Source of the DNA: Clostridia bacterium
GTDB lineage: Bacteria; Bacillota; Clostridia; Christensenellales; CAG-314
Direction of reading: 5' to 3'
Assembly (NCBI GenBank): GCA_028698585.1
Contig: JAQVWG010000011.1
Span: forward strand, 1-57,388
Length of the DNA: 57,388 bases
Positions 18,706 to 28,167 of this stretch are shown piece by piece. How positions within the stretch are numbered: position 1 is the first letter of the stretch; each line of letters opens with the position of its first letter. The translations under genes and the position numbers were made by a program. Under the pieces are notes generated by a model, which was not told the origin of the DNA, did not search any database, and saw only the letters and a program-made list of their open reading frames with translations.

Positions 18706-20352
18706 ATGAAACTCAACTATAAAAATACTTTTTTGGTTGGACTGGCTTTTTTCCTCATCTGTGTGTTTTGGCAATCATATGATACGCTGGTTGCATTAAC
18801 TCTAACCAACAAGTACGGCATGTCACAATCATGGTCAGGTGTCATTATGGCACTGGATAACGTGTTGGCACTGTTCATGTTGCCATTGTTCGGCGCCCTA
18901 TCCGACAAGGCTAACGGCAGACTGGCTCAACGGTTCGGCAAGCGCACACCGTTCATATTAATAGGCACCATTATCGCAATAGTTTGCTTCTTTTGCCTAT
19001 CTGTAGTCGATACCAATCAAGCTAAACTCATGCAGGATTACTCCAATCCCGAGATAGCCGCTACTAATCTATGGAACACGAATAGAGAGATTAACAACCC
19101 CTATTACGTTAAGAACTTTGACTCTCTATCTTCTACCGAACAGGCAGATAGGCTAGATGATATACCAGAGGGATTTCGTGCAAGCGTTACGGTCGAAAAA
19201 GGTAAACTTCAGGATTTATATACGCTTGATGACTTCAACAGCTACATGCTCAATGATAATAATAATGACGATAAGCAAGCTAAACAGGACTATGCAGACG
19301 TAGTTATTCCTGTGCGTAATGCCTATGCTGAGGTCATTACGAATGAGAATCCAACCAACCTAATAGTATTTATCATTATACTACTGTTCGCACTGTTTAG
19401 TATGGCCACATTCCGCAGTCCTGCTGTCGCACTTATGCCGGCAGTTACTATCAAGCCACTCAGGAGTAAGGCTAACGGCATAATTAACATAATGGGCGTT
19501 GTCGGTGGTGCAATTATTCTGCTGGTTGGCATGGTGATAGGCACGGGCAAACCTGCCAATGCTCTGATGAGTTATATACCTATGGTAGGAATAACCTGTA
19601 TTGTGATGTTAATTGCCCTTATAATATTCATGTTTACAGTCAATGAACCCTCTCTTGTCGCGACAATGGAGCAAGATACTAAACGACTGGGACTGGATGA
19701 AGAAAAAGATATGATAGTGGACAGCCAGGGTCACAAGAAGATGGCAAAGAATCGTAAGATTAGTTTCATTTTCCTAATGTTGTCCATCGCACTTTGGTTT
19801 TTTGGCTACAATGCTATTACCAGTAAGTATGCAGTCTATGCATCACAAGTATTATTAGTTGACTACAACACAACATTACTTATCGCTCAAATTGCCGCTT
19901 TGATAGCATTCCTACCGGCAGGTATGTTGGCAACCAGAATCGGTCGCAAGAAGACAATAATGGGAGGTATTATACTACTAACTGCTGCATTCTTGACTGC
20001 GTCATTCCTTGGCGCAGGCACTAGCGTGTGGCTGATGAATGCCCTGTTCATATTGGCCGGTGTCGGCTGGGCATCAATAAATGTCAACAGTCTACCTATG
20101 GTAGTAGAACTAGCAACCGGCGCAGATGTTGGTAAATACACTGGTTACTATTACACAGCAAGTATGGCTGCACAAATAGTCACGCCTATACTGTCGGGCA
20201 AACTTATGGATGTTATCAGTATGCGTGAGGTGTTGTTCCCATACGGGGCCATTTTCGTAGCACTGTCCTTCGTTACCATGATATTCGTTAAACACGGCGA
20301 CAGCAACGCAGAGCAAATACTGTCGCAGACACAGCAATCAACCGAGCAATAA
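18706..20352 (+). CDS. Major facilitator superfamily transporter (SLC45/sugar-symporter-like)
   Basis: This 548-residue protein has about 12 transmembrane helices. The N-terminal part (VFWQSYDTLVALTLTNKYG) and the loop GALSDKANGRLAQRFGKRTPFI match the A-like motif of MFS carriers related to the GPH and SLC45 sugar symporters. A soluble insertion of roughly 100 residues (about 103-210) follows the fourth helix, longer than usual, and probably faces outward. A second MFS-A-like motif, ATRIGRKK, follows helix 8. TGGAGG precedes the ATG. The gene is monocistronic, with a promoter upstream and a hairpin terminator downstream. The substrate is not readable; a sugar is likely from family membership. 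Confidence 0.85.
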   Translation: MKLNYKNTFLVGLAFFLICVFWQSYDTLVALTLTNKYGMSQSWSGVIMALDNVLALFMLPLFGALSDKANGRLAQRFGKRTPFILIGTIIAIVCFFCLSVVDTNQAKLMQDYSNPEIAATNLWNTNREINNPYYVKNFDSLSSTEQADRLDDIPEGFRASVTVEKGKLQDLYTLDDFNSYMLNDNNNDDKQAKQDYADVVIPVRNAYAEVITNENPTNLIVFIIILLFALFSMATFRSPAVALMPAVTIKPLRSKANGIINIMGVVGGAIILLVGMVIGTGKPANALMSYIPMVGITCIVMLIALIIFMFTVNEPSLVATMEQDTKRLGLDEEKDMIVDSQGHKKMAKNRKISFIFLMLSIALWFFGYNAITSKYAVYASQVLLVDYNTTLLIAQIAALIAFLPAGMLATRIGRKKTIMGGIILLTAAFLTASFLGAGTSVWLMNALFILAGVGWASINVNSLPMVVELATGADVGKYTGYYYTASMAAQIVTPILSGKLMDVISMREVLFPYGAIFVALSFVTMIFVKHGDSNAEQILSQTQQSTEQ

Positions 20353-20367
20353 TGTAACACAGAATGC

Positions 20368-20397
20368 AAGAAGTCCTCATTATTATGGGGACTTCTT
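20368..20397 (+). terminator. Terminator of the MFS transporter gene
   Basis: Nine-base arms AAGAAGTCC (20368-20376) and GGACTTCTT (20389-20397) form a stem 15 bases after the stop codon. The T-rich tail is short (TTATTATCC). Confidence 0.7.
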
Positions 20398-20662
20398 ATT
20401 ATCCATTATAGTTGATGTGCTCACGTAATATTATCTAGGCACAGTCCTGTATATAAACATTCTTAATTCTCGGTCATTATACGTTTATCAAGACTTATTA
20501 ACAAGCCATATATCGCCACTTAGTCTAAATTAATTGCATAATACTATTGAACATGAATAAACAATATTTGCCTATAATAAACTAGTTGGCTGTCGTAACT
20601 ACAGTCACATAATTTGAGCACACATGTGTGTCAGTGTTAGTCAGTGCGATTGCTGTATCCGT

Positions 20663-20936
20663 CAATAAACAACTTAATAAAGGCGTAGCTAATAGATAGT
20701 TGCATAGAGTAATTTCGCTCCTCGCTGTCTGCATTTGTCTGCATTATCGTAGCTAGTATTCAACCGATGACTAATGTACTTGACTGTTCGGCCACCCGAC
20801 AGATTGATAACTTGCATACATTACTCACAGATGTTAATTATAAATAACCCATTAAGTATATTAAGCAATGAACGACTTGATGAAGTCATATATGATAGAT
20901 AGTGGAATAGAGTAATTTCGCTCATCGCTGTCTGCA
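20663..20936. repeat. Duplication of the protease gene 3' end, period 203 bp
   Basis: The 71 bases at 20866-20936, in the last codons of the protease gene, recur at 20663-20733 in the downstream gap with about 80 percent identity. The best part is AGAGTAATTTCGCTC-TCGC. The copy has lost the stop codon and any reading value. The rest of the gap 20398-20860 shows nothing else. Confidence 0.8.
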
Positions 20937-21589
20937 GTACTCCATGTGTTGATACCCACGAGACTACCATTGATATCACATAGCGCCCCGCCGCTGTTAC
21001 CAGAACTGATTAAGGCACTATGATATACAACATTGTAGTCAACGTTGGATATCTTTGCCAGTCCCATATACTCGCCGAATGTAACATTATTCTGTACCCC
21101 GCTGGGGTTACCGACAGCCAGTAACAACTCTCCTACAATAAGTGGCTTATCCAGTCTGGTGGTATAATCTATAATAGTCAACTGTTGTTCTACTTTTGCA
21201 AACTTAATAACTGCCAAATCCTTGTCTTTATCCTGTTTGACAACTTGACCGGTCGTTTTCTCTCCATAGAAGTTGGTTATGGTATATACAGCAGAATCAT
21301 ACCCCTCGTACTCGATAACATGCCAGTTAGTTATAGCATAGTAATAGTTGTCTAGCTCTAAGAATACTGCGCCGGAACCTAAGCCTCTACTCATACAGAA
21401 GTTGAACATGCCTAGAGGACTCCGTTCATACAGCGCAGTTTCGATATAGATGTTGGACTGCCTTATAATACTTCGTGTAGACATTAACAACTGTTGGTCA
21501 ATTGTATCCCCAACCGCACATGTACACAGCGTACACATTGTACTCACTGCCACGAGTAATATGGCTATTGTTCTAATATATCGCTTCAT
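20861..21589 (-). CDS. Secreted trypsin-like serine protease (HtrA/S1C type, no PDZ domain)
   Basis: The 242-residue protein has an N-terminal signal segment (KRYIRTIAILLVAVSTMC) and a chymotrypsin-fold domain. The triad is visible: His in AITNWHVIEY, Asp in KDKDLAVIKF, Ser in SSGNSGGALCD. No PDZ domain follows, so it is shorter than DegP/HtrA proteins. A cysteine-rich LCTCAVG after the hydrophobic stretch does not fit a canonical lipobox. It follows the M28 peptidase by only seven bases and is probably translated by coupling. The operon thus pairs a probable extracytoplasmic protease with a peptidase. Confidence 0.88.
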   Translation of the reverse strand: MKRYIRTIAILLVAVSTMCTLCTCAVGDTIDQQLLMSTRSIIRQSNIYIETALYERSPLGMFNFCMSRGLGSGAVFLELDNYYYAITNWHVIEYEGYDSAVYTITNFYGEKTTGQVVKQDKDKDLAVIKFAKVEQQLTIIDYTTRLDKPLIVGELLLAVGNPSGVQNNVTFGEYMGLAKISNVDYNVVYHSALISSGNSGGALCDINGSLVGINTWSTADSDERNYSIPLSIIYDFIKSFIA

Positions 21590-21596
21590 AATAATT

Positions 21597-22838
21597 CTAT
21601 TTAATGTCCTTTCCGAGGTATTTATCTACCTTTTCAACCAAATCCTTAGGGATAGTCTTCTTAATGGGGAATGCGACACAGTTGACTATGCGCTTACAGA
21701 AATGCTCGGCGAACTCGCCCGTCTTGGCAAGCGCATCTGCAGACAAGAATGCCATGGTGTCATTTCTATCATGTAGATATGCCGTGCCTGCTGGACCGAA
21801 CCGCATGAAATTGATGGCCGGTATACCTTTGTCTGCGAATGGTATGCAGTCGGATGAGTAGATGTCAGTACTCACTTTCAGCACGTGCCCTATCTCTTTG
21901 GCCATATAGTCTACAATACTTGCAAGATTGGATTCGCCTATACATATTGCGCTTTCCACCCCCAGTACTGGCGCTGCCACATCAACATTAACGCAAAATA
22001 CTATCTCTTCAAGTTGGTCTTGATGTTGAGCAACATATGCTTTGCTCCCAAGCAGTCCTCTCTCTTCGCTCCCACACCATACGAAAACTAGATTCCTGCG
22101 TGGCTTATTAGCGAGAAAATATCTGTACAACTCCATAAGTATAACGCTGCCTGCGCCATTATCATACACGCCTTTACTGTAATGTACGCTATCATAGTGT
22201 GCAGTAAACACAACGGTTTCTGCAATGTCGCCTTTAATGTATGCAACGACATTACGGCTATCACACATACCTTCCTCCTGTTGCAGGTTAATGGTAACAT
22301 AATTAGGGTTCTGCTTAACGAGATTTAGCGCATCGCTTGCTCTTATATTAACTCCAGGCAGTACTTTGATGTCTTTTAGTGGCTGTCTTAATTCTCTCAG
22401 CATAAGGTCACTGTCCTCTATTTTGTCCAGTATGGTACCGCCGAATGTAATAAACCCAACTGCTCCGCTGTCTACTACTGCCTTGTAAGCTTCCTTGCCT
22501 AGATATCCATTGACCAGGACTATACACCCTTGGGCTTTGAACTTATCAACCTCGTTATCCTTACATAGCTCCATATAGTAGAACGGCGCAGTCAATCCCT
22601 CTGCACTTGTACTACCGCTGTTGCCATATCCTACCACGGGATATTCTACGTTATCGGCAGTCAAAGTCTGCTTAGTAATCGTTTGGCGGTTGACTTGAAA
22701 AGGTTCAATGTGCCCATCTCCACCGGCGCTCTTAATCTCGTCTAGTAGCATTTCTGCACATAGTAACTCTTCAGCACTACCGCCCACTCGTGTAAAGCCT
22801 ATCTTGCCAAGCAATTCGAATGCTCTATTCTTATCCAT
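21597..22838 (-). CDS. M28-family zinc aminopeptidase with PA-domain insertion
   Basis: I place the start at the ATG at 22838 (MDKNRAFELLGKIGF) because GGAGG lies seven bases upstream; this gives 413 residues. The fold is M28: zinc ligands appear in FTAHYDSVHYSKG, GVYDNGAGS, the paired glutamates of GSEERGLLGS, NVDVAAP and YLHDRNDT. A protease-associated domain (about residues 95-190, GCIVLVNGYLGKEAY...VGFITFGG) is inserted before the catalytic core. Such enzymes remove N-terminal residues from peptides. No signal peptide is visible, so it may act in the cytoplasm. It is the first gene of an operon with the trypsin-like protease. Confidence 0.9.
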   Translation of the reverse strand: MDKNRAFELLGKIGFTRVGGSAEELLCAEMLLDEIKSAGGDGHIEPFQVNRQTITKQTLTADNVEYPVVGYGNSGSTSAEGLTAPFYYMELCKDNEVDKFKAQGCIVLVNGYLGKEAYKAVVDSGAVGFITFGGTILDKIEDSDLMLRELRQPLKDIKVLPGVNIRASDALNLVKQNPNYVTINLQQEEGMCDSRNVVAYIKGDIAETVVFTAHYDSVHYSKGVYDNGAGSVILMELYRYFLANKPRRNLVFVWCGSEERGLLGSKAYVAQHQDQLEEIVFCVNVDVAAPVLGVESAICIGESNLASIVDYMAKEIGHVLKVSTDIYSSDCIPFADKGIPAINFMRFGPAGTAYLHDRNDTMAFLSADALAKTGEFAEHFCKRIVNCVAFPIKKTIPKDLVEKVDKYLGKDIK

Positions 22839-23403
22839 AGTATGCCTCCATAGTTGTGTTTTGATTATAATACCAAATATTACCTCTTTTGTCAATCCGT
22901 TACGTTAACCGCATACCCATTCATCTCCACTTTAACAATCGTTATTTTTTCACCACACCACACTCATTTCTACTCACATATAATACCAAGTAGAATTGAA
23001 TGTGTAGTTGTAGCCGATACACATTGCCAGTCAGTATCTATCATAGATAATGACTATCAGTGCATGCGTATGGGTAATGCTATAAGTATTTATTATATAG
23101 ACGTAACCTCTCGGCGTCTACCGAGAGGTCATATTAACTACTATGTAATTACAGACGGACATATTGTTATGTGAATACCAGCATATCAATTAGTTGCACA
23201 AATTATAAATTGTAGCTTATTAAATATGGGTTTAACTACTGCGCACCTGGCCAATATATGTCTTGAGTAGATATGTAGATATTTCTTGTGCGTGTGGTTA
23301 TTAAGCATATACTTTATTAGCTTATTTCCTAATCATGCAAGAGCTGAGGTTGTCGTATTGACATGGGTAATCAATATATCAACGCAACAAGCACGTGCGT
23401 CTA
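22839..23403. other. Gene-free gap with one hairpin
   Basis: No gene seen. A hairpin with perfect 8-base arms CCTCTCGG/CCGAGAGG lies at 23107-23128. It could end the upstream minus-strand transcript (PlsC gene), but the T-run is poor on both strands. Overlapping short frames here lack ribosome sites. Confidence 0.45.
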
Positions 23404-24636
23404 TTATAGTCCGAGGAACTCTTTATCCTCGCTTTTGGATGCATCGAATGGCATACCTTCCACATTTCTGCGGTGATACATGGTATAAATATACTTAAGC
23501 GCATTGAACCTGTCTCCGCCCACTATATGATATTTGCCTAGACCATATTTAAGTTCTATTTTATTGCGATCATACATAGCGATGCCCTCGATATGTTCTA
23601 GTGTAACCTCTATCTCTAGTTTCTTGACGCGCTTAGGCTTAATCACAAGTTTGTCCTTGTATAACATCAGCCTGCTCTTGCACAATAACTTGCGCTTACG
23701 CTTATTCTTGACCTCCATGCTGACGCTCTCAATATCATCTTGCATGAGGATAGTATCCTCATCTACTGTGTCGAAAAGGTAACTGCGAATATAATCCTTT
23801 TGGTAATCGAACCATTGTTTGACAGTGGTCATATTGAAGTCGTTGGGAGCAAATCTCAAATCCTCACCATACGTTGCCTTTCTGTGACACATACAGCACT
23901 CTACGGTGTCTCCATGGCTGTTAAAGTGTGCTAAACCACATTTGGGACAAACGAACAACATACACTCCATATACTCAGCTATACATTGACCCTTATAGTG
24001 TCCCCCCATAGCCACATCGTCTACAGCTAGGTTATCTACTACCATATTGTATATTTGTTCATTAGTGTAGTCTTTATATACCTCATACGGCACAACCGAT
24101 TTAACATATGCATTGAATGGTCCGTCTTTCTGTTCTCTTGACCACCTTGCCTTTTTGCCGAATCCACCCACAAGATTGATGAATACTACTGGAAGTTTGA
24201 GCAGTTTGATAAATGTAACAATGGACTTGTCAATGTGCTCGGTAGTGCCGGACATTGTGCGATTGCCCTCGGGAAATAATACTATACTGCCACCCTCTTT
24301 AGCCACTTGTACACTGATTCGGATAGGTTTATTATCTCTGCTCAACTTATCTTTGGGGATTGGCGCAACAAGATAGGATAGTGCTTTAGATACTAGTCCT
24401 TTGCTCAACATTTCAGACCGTATGATGAAGTAAAGCGGTCTGTCTAACATCAATTGAATGACGAATTGGTCCATGCCAGTCTGGTGATTGGACAGAATGA
24501 GATATTGCTGGTCTTTTGGCAGATTAGCCTTTTGATAATTATACCCGTTTCTCGCCATTGCCCGTGCAAAAGCGCCCTTCAACATACCATGCACAACTGC
24601 ATGGCGCCTCTTAACCCATCTTTTATTCTTTTTCAT
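23404..24636 (-). CDS. PlsC-type acyltransferase with zinc ribbon and PH-like C-terminal domain
   Basis: The ATG at 24636 is chosen because GGAGGG ends five bases upstream; this gives 410 residues. The N-terminal half is a glycerophosphate acyltransferase fold: the catalytic HX4D motif is NHQTGMD and the second motif is FPEGNR. This family makes phosphatidic acid by acylating lysophosphatidate at the membrane. About residue 220 a zinc ribbon follows (CPKCG and, 15 residues later, CCMCH). The C-terminal 100 residues (LMLYKDKLVIKPKRVKKLEI...) read like a bacterial PH domain strand pattern. The combination is not the usual PlsC architecture, so the substrate could be another lysolipid. It is monocistronic. 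Confidence 0.82.
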   Translation of the reverse strand: MKKNKRWVKRRHAVVHGMLKGAFARAMARNGYNYQKANLPKDQQYLILSNHQTGMDQFVIQLMLDRPLYFIIRSEMLSKGLVSKALSYLVAPIPKDKLSRDNKPIRISVQVAKEGGSIVLFPEGNRTMSGTTEHIDKSIVTFIKLLKLPVVFINLVGGFGKKARWSREQKDGPFNAYVKSVVPYEVYKDYTNEQIYNMVVDNLAVDDVAMGGHYKGQCIAEYMECMLFVCPKCGLAHFNSHGDTVECCMCHRKATYGEDLRFAPNDFNMTTVKQWFDYQKDYIRSYLFDTVDEDTILMQDDIESVSMEVKNKRKRKLLCKSRLMLYKDKLVIKPKRVKKLEIEVTLEHIEGIAMYDRNKIELKYGLGKYHIVGGDRFNALKYIYTMYHRRNVEGMPFDASKSEDKEFLGL

Positions 24637-24986
24637 CATTTCCCTCCAAGGTGCCCCTCGTAAGATAGCCAATCGTTATTGTAGTATTCTAACATATATA
24701 CATTGTTTTGTACAGAGTTTTGTATTGTCAATTATCCTGTTGTGTAAGCCAAATAGCTTCATATCACTATAAGTATTCTTAGGAGCAGTTACGCTATTAT
24801 ATAATAGTATCGGCTTAACTAATGCTATCCAATACTGTTCGAGGGCATACCTATAATTATCGTGTGTAGATAACTGTTGTCGCACTAGACTGCAATTAGT
24901 TAATTAGTATGATAGTTGAAGATTCACTAAGCGCTATAATACATTATATGTTCGCTGTACCTGTCTTATGGCATAATGGTCAATTG

Positions 24987-25015
24987 TTGATTTTTTGATA
25001 ACTATGTTGTATAAT
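24987..25015 (+). promoter_or_regulatory. Promoter of the two-component operon
   Basis: TTGATT (24987-24992), 17 bases, then TATAAT (25010-25015), with the ribosome site AGGAGA before the ATG at 25040. The remaining gap 24637-24986 shows no gene; a minus-strand frame at 24676-24885 has no ribosome site. Confidence 0.75.
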
Positions 25016-25039
25016 GTGTCGCAATAGGAGATAACGCAT

Positions 25040-25720
25040 ATGCTTACTATACTCATAGTCGAGGATGACAAGAATACTCGCAAACTGCTAGTCGCTATTC
25101 TTGCATCCAACAACTATAATGCAATCACAGCGCAAGATGGCATGCAGGCATTAGATATACTAGACCATAACCATGTAGACCTTATTATTGTAGATGCTAT
25201 GATGCCAAGGCTAGATGGATTCCAGTTAACAGAGTGTTTACGCTCGTGTAACAATCAGACTCCCATGCTCATGCTGACTGCCAAACAAGGCGTTGACGAT
25301 GTTAAACAAGGATTCATTGTCGGCATAGATGACTACATGACTAAACCATTCAATCAGGATGAGTTGACACTGCGCATTAAGGCATTATTGCGCAGATCTA
25401 GAATAGTCGCAGAGAAGAGACTTCAGTTGGGCACTACTACCCTAATCTATGACAACCTTACAGTGTCAACTGGAGAACATACTGAGGAGTTGCCCCAAAA
25501 AGAGTTTTTGCTACTGTATAAATTATTATCTTATCCCAACAAGATATTCACACGGCTTGCGCTTATGGATGAGATATGGGGAATGGACAGCATGACAGAT
25601 GAACACACAGTCAATGTACACATCAATAGATTACGCACACGCTTTGCAGATAACCCCGACTTTGACATAGTTACAGTTCGCGGACTAGGGTATAAGGGAG
25701 TAAGGAAAGATGTCAAATAA
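25040..25720 (+). CDS. OmpR/PhoB-family response regulator
   Basis: The 226-residue protein has a receiver domain (residues 1-115) with the acidic pair Glu8-Asp9-Asp10, phosphoacceptor Asp52 in IVDAMMPRLDG, threonine in LMLTAK and lysine in MTKPF. A winged-helix DNA-binding domain follows (about 130-225, ending VNVHINRLRTRF...VRGLGYKG). It overlaps the start of the histidine kinase by 11 bases, so they form one operon. The target genes cannot be named from the window. Confidence 0.95.
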   Translation: MLTILIVEDDKNTRKLLVAILASNNYNAITAQDGMQALDILDHNHVDLIIVDAMMPRLDGFQLTECLRSCNNQTPMLMLTAKQGVDDVKQGFIVGIDDYMTKPFNQDELTLRIKALLRRSRIVAEKRLQLGTTTLIYDNLTVSTGEHTEELPQKEFLLLYKLLSYPNKIFTRLALMDEIWGMDSMTDEHTVNVHINRLRTRFADNPDFDIVTVRGLGYKGVRKDVK

Positions 25721-26762
25721 ACTGATGGATAAACAAAAAACTAAACAAATGTGGCAGTTCACACTTTTCGTGTTCATACTTATGCTGTCCTCATATACCT
25801 TGATTGCGACGGTGACGGGATTCGTGTATGAGTATGTCAATTTCGAAACAAGCGTACTTCAACCATACAGTGTGCTTATCATCACACTGGCTACCACACT
25901 GGTTCTGGTATTGATATTCTCACCCTTTGCATATATGCTAGTATTTAGGCAAATCAACAAGATAATCACTGCACTACAGAGCGTGGCAAGTGGTAATTTT
26001 GATACATACATACCACCAACCAAGGGTAATATATATAACGGCTTGTATGATAATTTCAATGCCATGACCAAGGAATTATCCAGTATTGAGGCAATGCGCA
26101 GAGATTTTGTGCAGAACTACTCTCACGAGTTGAAGACTCCCATAGTGTCTATATCTGGATTTGCTAAACTATTGAGTAATCATAATCTCACCGAAGAGCA
26201 ACGCCAAGACTACCTAGACATCATTCAGTATGAGTGTGATAGACTGGTACGCCTATCCACCAACACACTGGTATTGAGTAAACTAGAGAGTCAGCATTTA
26301 ATTACTGACAAGACAGTTTTTTCGCTCGCTGAACAGATACGCCAATGTGTATTACTACTAGAAAAAGACTGGACTGATAAACAGATAGACATGCAAATTA
26401 ACTTGCAGGAGGTCAATTACGAAAGTAATCCTGCCGTACTTCAACAAGTGTGGTTGAATCTATTATCGAATGCAATCAAGTTTACTCCATGTAATGGCAG
26501 GATAAGCATATCATTGGTACAATCCACCAACTCTATTGAGGTAATCTTCAGCGATAATGGGTGTGGTATTAAGCCTCAATCCCTTCCACGCATATTCGAC
26601 AAGTATTATCAAGAGGATAATTCACACACCACCAACGGCAATGGTTTAGGACTACCTATAGTCAAACAGATAATTCAACTGGTCAGAGGGACAATCAAAG
26701 TTAACAGTCAACCTTGTGAAGGTAGCACTTTTACGGTTACTCTGCCAATAGTGGATAGTTAG
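25710..26762 (+). CDS. Sensor histidine kinase
   Basis: The 350-residue kinase has two transmembrane segments (about residues 16-36 and 52-75) separated by only about 15 residues, so it has almost no extracellular sensor domain. This suggests it senses the membrane or a partner protein. A HAMP-like region follows, then the phosphoacceptor His in YSHELKTPI and the ATPase boxes N (WLNLLSNAIKF), G1 (DNGCGI), F (FDKYYQED) and G2 (GNGLGLPI). The start overlaps the regulator gene. The last codons of the gene form the first unit of a 149-bp tandem array that continues downstream. Confidence 0.95.
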   Translation: MSNKLMDKQKTKQMWQFTLFVFILMLSSYTLIATVTGFVYEYVNFETSVLQPYSVLIITLATTLVLVLIFSPFAYMLVFRQINKIITALQSVASGNFDTYIPPTKGNIYNGLYDNFNAMTKELSSIEAMRRDFVQNYSHELKTPIVSISGFAKLLSNHNLTEEQRQDYLDIIQYECDRLVRLSTNTLVLSKLESQHLITDKTVFSLAEQIRQCVLLLEKDWTDKQIDMQINLQEVNYESNPAVLQQVWLNLLSNAIKFTPCNGRISISLVQSTNSIEVIFSDNGCGIKPQSLPRIFDKYYQEDNSHTTNGNGLGLPIVKQIIQLVRGTIKVNSQPCEGSTFTVTLPIVDS

Positions 26763-27095
26763 TATACGGGCAATGTTACAGGTAATCACATAATATAACT
26801 ACATCTATCGGATTAAGTTAATATAATTCGACTATCGGCACTATCTATATTAATAGTTTAACATTACAATTTAGCGCTTATACAGTTACCCAGTCAATAG
26901 TGGATAGTTAGTATACGGGCAATGTTACAGGCAATCACATAGTATAACTACATCTAACGGATTACGTTAATATAATTCGAGTATCGGCACTATCTAAGTT
27001 GATAGTTTAACATTACAATTTAGCGCTTATAGAGTTATCTAGTCAATAGCAGATAGTCAGTGTGTGGGCAATATTGTAGATTATCATATATTTAC
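26725..27095. repeat. 149-bp tandem array starting inside the histidine kinase gene
   Basis: Three units begin at 26725, 26874 and 27023. Units 1 and 2 are complete and closely similar; unit 3 is about half length and more diverged. The first 38 bases of unit 1 are the last 12 codons plus stop of the kinase. The phrase CAATAGTGGATAGTTAG, which holds the stop codon, appears in units 1 and 2 and in altered form in unit 3. The rest of the gap up to 27278 shows nothing recognisable. Confidence 0.9.
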
Positions 27096-27278
27096 ATTGT
27101 ACCTATTTGCTTAAGTAACTTTTCCGTCATTTTCCTTGATGCGCACCATTACGTTTCGGCTTGAATGTGCGCATTATTAATTAATGTATCTCCTGTTATA
27201 TTATCACTATCACTATGTATAGACGCTGACGGCTAGAGCCTGTTTCGTATACACCTTGAGCATACTTGTTAGCTAGCA

Positions 27279-28052
27279 CTAAACTATAAATGCGAAAATA
27301 AATGATAGTATAAACACTGCCAGTAGGTAGATAACGAAAACCATATAATTGTCGCTCTTGATGACCTTCATCATCACTTTGATTGCGAAGTATCCAGTAA
27401 CACCTGCAGATATAGTACCTGCAATTATTGGCAAGAAGTTTACATTGACACTTTGATAATCAAACAAGGATACGATACAGGAGCCAACTATCACTATGGC
27501 GCTCATGAAGAAGCTAAACTTGGCAACTTCATCTCTATCTGCCCCACTGATTATGCCGGCTGATATAGTACAACCACTGCGAGATACACCAGGCAATACT
27601 GCCAGTGCTTGAGCCAGCCCCATAGCAATGGACGTCTTTAGGCCTAATGGTTGTAGCTCATTATGATGTGGTCTTGACACAATTATTTTGGTTAAAAGTA
27701 GCACACCTGCAGTAAACAAGAATGCGAATGTAACGAACTGTATGTTGAATAGAGCAGTTATTTGATTTCTTGCCAGTGCCATAACAATAACAGACGGTAT
27801 GGTTGCAATAATCAGCAATCCTATCTTCTTGAATGGTGGCTTAAACAAGTTGAGTATATCCTTGAAGAACACTATGATGAGTGAAACGAGCGTGCCGAGG
27901 TGTAACATCAACTCGAAAATAACCGTGTCTGCTCCAAAGTTGGTATTGAGTATTTCCTGTGCCAACACGAGATGCCCACTTGATGATACAGGGAAAAACT
28001 CTGTTAACCCCTGAACAATACCTACTAGAATGGCTTTGAGTATATCTATCAT
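27279..28052 (-). CDS. uppP: Undecaprenyl-diphosphate phosphatase (UppP/BacA)
   Basis: UppP dephosphorylates undecaprenyl diphosphate at the membrane, recycling the lipid carrier for peptidoglycan and other polymers; it also gives bacitracin resistance. The 257-residue protein has about eight hydrophobic segments. The two family motifs are EFFPVSSSGH near the N-terminus and VLPGVSRSGCT in the middle, holding the catalytic glutamates, serine and arginine. AGGAG precedes the ATG. The gene is of normal length and is probably separately transcribed from glmS. Confidence 0.97.
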   Translation of the reverse strand: MIDILKAILVGIVQGLTEFFPVSSSGHLVLAQEILNTNFGADTVIFELMLHLGTLVSLIIVFFKDILNLFKPPFKKIGLLIIATIPSVIVMALARNQITALFNIQFVTFAFLFTAGVLLLTKIIVSRPHHNELQPLGLKTSIAMGLAQALAVLPGVSRSGCTISAGIISGADRDEVAKFSFFMSAIVIVGSCIVSLFDYQSVNVNFLPIIAGTISAGVTGYFAIKVMMKVIKSDNYMVFVIYLLAVFILSFIFAFIV

Positions 28053-28167
28053 TTATCTCGCTCCTAGAATGTGTGGTAGGGATATTGTAACCTTGTCCAG
28101 GTTTCTTGTCATCCATTTTTTCACACATACTCCTATAATATACTCAATACGGCTATAAATTACTACA

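Noticed and set aside
23107..23128. Hairpin CCTCTCGG/CCGAGAGG as terminator
   Set aside because: Strong stem, but the following bases are not T-rich on either strand; kept only as a note in the gap entry.
24676..24885. Small minus-strand ORF upstream of the two-component operon
   Set aside because: GTG start without ribosome site, lies in a gap between divergent genes, no family resemblance.
26725..27095. Possible CRISPR-like array because of regular spacing
   Set aside because: The whole 149-bp unit is repeated, with no short constant repeat and variable spacer, and no cas genes are present. It is a tandem duplication.
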